This document shows, piece after piece, positions 18,107 through 20,141 of a stretch of 20,141 nt of DNA (positions are counted from its first letter, which is position 1; the number at the start of each line of letters is the position of its first letter). The notes under the pieces are model-generated. The model was not told the DNA's origin. It worked only from the letters and a program-made list of their open reading frames with translations, and ran no database searches. Origin of the DNA: Hypsibius dujardini (lineage: Eukaryota; Tardigrada; Eutardigrada; Parachela; Hypsibiidae). The translations under genes were made by a program, and so were the position numbers. The stretch covers positions 1 through 20,141 of the forward strand of contig LRSR01002735.1 in NCBI GenBank assembly GCA_001579985.1. Direction: 5' to 3'.

Positions 18107-18537
18107 GATGGCCCAAGCTCTGTTAATAGAGATGACGGCGTGTGAGTTTATGATCCCGGCGTCAATAATGGTGATACTGTAGAGGTAGAGAGAGCATGTT
18201 AGATTCCCCATGTGCCATCCGGAAGGATAAAGACCATTTGCTACGACTAATGGGTATTGGAAAAGTAGGGAACCCAGATTGGATCCGAGAAGGTTTACGA
18301 CGTAAATGTTAAACGATAGTGACCTTTCTCGGCGATGTCGAACGAACAGTATGATTGCACCGACGTTTGCAATCGATCTAACGATGTAGACTGAGTAAGA
18401 ATGTTGGTGTTAATGACCAAAGTGGAACTAATGGGCCGCTGCGAAGAGTTCCATTGTGAAAGGTCACATTTGGTGAAGCTTTGGCGGAGCTGTTGAGGTC
18501 CTTGGAACAACCGGTGGTGGCTGGTGAGTCAATACCC
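18107..18537 (-). pseudogene. 5' fragment of rhodopsin-like receptor on duplicated segment
   Basis: This fragment reads from SPATTGCSKDLNSSAKASPN through LWSLTPTFLL in TM1. A two-base loss near 18395 then shifts the frame. The next frame gives NIYVVNLLGSNL in TM2, GWHMGNLTCSLYLYSI in TM3 and NRAWAI, where homology stops at 18107. About 80 bp around the start codon of copy 1 (5205-5286) is absent, so there is no family start. The open frame reading on to 18737 is an accidental join of former upstream DNA. With no 3' half, no start and a frameshift it is dead. Its closest relative in the window is the pseudogene at 4122-5208. Confidence 0.88.
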
Positions 18538-19051
18538 TTTATAACGAGAACATTTGCAGTGAAAGTGACAATCCATTCACAATCTATCATGAAAGAGCAC
18601 CAGAGTGTTATGTAAACAAAATTTCGATCATTTGCGAAATACGCCCTCAGTAAGGAGCAATTACAATGTTTCCCAGGAAAAAATGAAGATGATCCAACAG
18701 ACAGACAAAGTGTCTTAATCACCATCCATTCTGACAATTGGATCCGCGTTTTGGCACATTTCGCATGAACATTCTGACATTTCTAACCCCACCACGTGCT
18801 TATGCTAAGGATTAGTTTGTTGAAAATGTTCTATTGTAACTGATGATATTATAAGACTTTGCTGAACTATCTGGATGAGCGATGAAGAGCTTATTCAAGT
18901 GCAACCCAAATCATGTGGATAAATGACTTGTTTCTCATGGGAAATCAAGGGCACGTTATTCATCAATCACGTCGACGTAACAACCTTTTTCTGTATGTGT
19001 TTCTTTGTTGTTTCGATCGACATCCGTGATGGTGGTCAATTGACATCTGCA

Positions 19052-19200
19052 ACAGACACAGGCACAGGCACAGGCACAAAACACAAATACATACACAGAC
19101 ACAGGCACAGACACAAAACACAAATACATACACATGCACTGACACAGACACAGACACAGACACAGACACAGATAATGACACAGGCAAGAGTGACGCAGAC
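19052..19200. repeat. CAGACA/CAGGCA microsatellite, diverged sister of 5802-5976
   Basis: It lies at the same place in the duplicated segment but with different units: CAGGCA, AAACACAAATACATACA twice, then a CAGACA run. Open frames here are repeat by-products. Confidence 0.88.
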
Positions 19201-19484
19201 ATGCCCGCAGCTTATGAACACCTGGTCGGTTCGCTGCTCAGTTTGATAATGATTTTGCACCCTTCCTTCGCGCAGCATTGAAGATTCAATTTACCGAATA
19301 CATTTTCATTCGAGGGAACAGCGGTATTAATGCAATCATAGATAAACTGGATAAAAATAAAAAAAAGCGGACATTTCATCTATCGAAAGGTCCTCAGTCA
19401 TGCGCAAACTAAACATCGAATATTTTGTTCGAAACCGAAGCAGCGTAATTAAACAAATTTTCTTCCAACCCTTATTGTAAACTA

Positions 19485-20141
19485 CAGAGGCCGATTCATT
19501 TGTTTGTGGCCGATTTTTATTAATTCCAAAATAAATACTAAAACTTCTTATGTCCACTCAAAATGTGTTCAATATGACCGCCCTTCTCGATCATCATTTT
19601 GACGCGACCGGGCCAAGATCTGAGAGCTCTATGAATTTTGCGCTGGTCAAGCGTGGACCACACTGAAGACATAACACGTTTCAAGCCTATGACAGTAGTC
19701 GGAGCCTTGTTAAACAATTCACATTTAAAAATCCCGTTCACACAAAAATCCATCGGAGCCAAATCAGGGCTGTTGCCCATCCAATCCTCTTACGGAACGA
19801 ACCAAATTGGGGCCGAACGAAGCCAATCTTGTGTGAGTTTCAACGCGTGGGAGGGGGCGGAGTCATGGTGGAAGACGGCTTTCTTCAAAACTTCCCAGGG
19901 AACAAACGAGGCACGTCATCTCGAAACATCAGCGTGAGGACTTTTTCGATGTAGTACTTGGAGTTTATTTTCGCACTTGGTTTGATGACACGAATCTTGG
20001 TCTTCCCACAATTGCAGACTCCCGCAATGAAAATCACGTTTTTAGGATGAGATTCCTTCCAGAACTTTGTCCAACTTTCCTCCGTGTGTTCTCCCCGGAA
20101 TTCGTAGTAAATCCTCTGCCGTCTTTTGCAATTGGTGAGGT
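19485..20141 (-). mobile_element. Second DD37D-type element, decayed, right part beyond the window
   Basis: The element begins CAGAGGCCGATTC directly after TA at 19483-19484 and contains a transposase on the minus strand. Comparison with the unoccupied paralogous site near 6266-6267 supports TA insertion. The other inverted repeat lies beyond 20141, so it is not seen. The terminus differs from the 11965-13253 element apart from the initial CAG, so it is a different subfamily. Confidence 0.75.
19538..20141 (-). pseudogene. DD37D transposase, 3' part, with stop and frameshift
   Basis: The minus strand reads RIYYEFRGEHTEESW, KNVIFIAGVCNCG, then LMFRDDVPRLFPG. A frame change near 19885 is followed by AVFHHDSAPSH (D2), WFVP and a TAA near 19780 before EDWMGNSPDLAPMDFCVNG (D3), ending GHKKF at 19538. 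There are 37 positions between D2 and D3, counting the stop, so it belongs to the same DD37D class as the transposase at 12111-13162. D1 should lie just past the right edge. With one stop and one frameshift it is inactive. Confidence 0.82.

Larger units (their letters stand above)
18107..19484. repeat. Segmental duplication, copy 2 (partner 4774-6267)
   Basis: Same orientation as the partner, about 13.3 kb away. The left junction is inside receptor TM3 (GTAGATGGCCC). The right end is a TA at 19483-19484, immediately followed by a DD37D element. The partner has the uninterrupted sequence TAAGCTACTAGC at the matching point. Confidence 0.85.

Noticed and set aside
18378-18737. 119-codon minus-strand frame ending in receptor TM1
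   Set aside because: It begins with TTG and exists because about 80 bp around the true start is missing; the matching upstream DNA in copy 1 is not open.

Overview
The window looks like nuclear DNA of an animal. It has long non-coding stretches, rhodopsin-like seven-transmembrane receptor genes, TATA boxes, a GTAAG splice donor, DD37D Tc1/mariner-type transposons flanked by TA, a hAT-type miniature element with an 8-bp target duplication, foldback repeats and many mini- and microsatellites. There is no operon structure or ribosome-binding spacing. The species cannot be fixed from sequence alone. A small ecdysozoan such as a tardigrade is a guess only.

Layout. 1-165: relic of a receptor gene (minus), running off the left edge. 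1109-1815: a broken copy of a ten-cysteine secreted peptide gene (minus), split by a 447-bp hAT-type MITE (1314-1760). 2869-3135: the intact paralogue, with a candidate upstream signal-peptide exon (3243-3324) and a TATA box (3387-3394). 4122-5208: receptor pseudogene with two Trp-to-TAG stops and frameshifts. 7413-8483: the one intact receptor of this family. 9004-9862: a third copy with a frameshift and a clean loss of TM6 and most of TM7. 18107-18537: a fourth, truncated copy carried on a 1.4-kb segmental duplication (4774-6267 matching 18107-19484). 14393-15385: a different class A receptor, full length except for one TAA in TM6.

Mobile and repetitive DNA. A nearly complete DD37D (maT-like) element lies at 11965-13253, with inverted repeats, TA target duplication and a transposase broken by one frameshift. 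A second, more decayed DD37D element starts at 19485, at a TA where the segmental duplication ends. Foldback elements lie at 6691-6979 and 17111-17448, and a smaller hairpin at 703-815. Tandem repeats with periods of about 100, 73 and 70 bp are packed into 10370-11500, with another array at 13779-13912.

Taken together this is a fast-evolving accessory region. It holds a small chemoreceptor-like or peptide-receptor-like family undergoing birth and death, beside a small family of secreted cysteine-rich peptides. The most novel item is the ten-cysteine peptide family: all nine cysteine spacings are identical in the intact gene and the pseudogene, and I do not recognise the pattern. No functional link between the peptides and the receptors can be shown from sequence.
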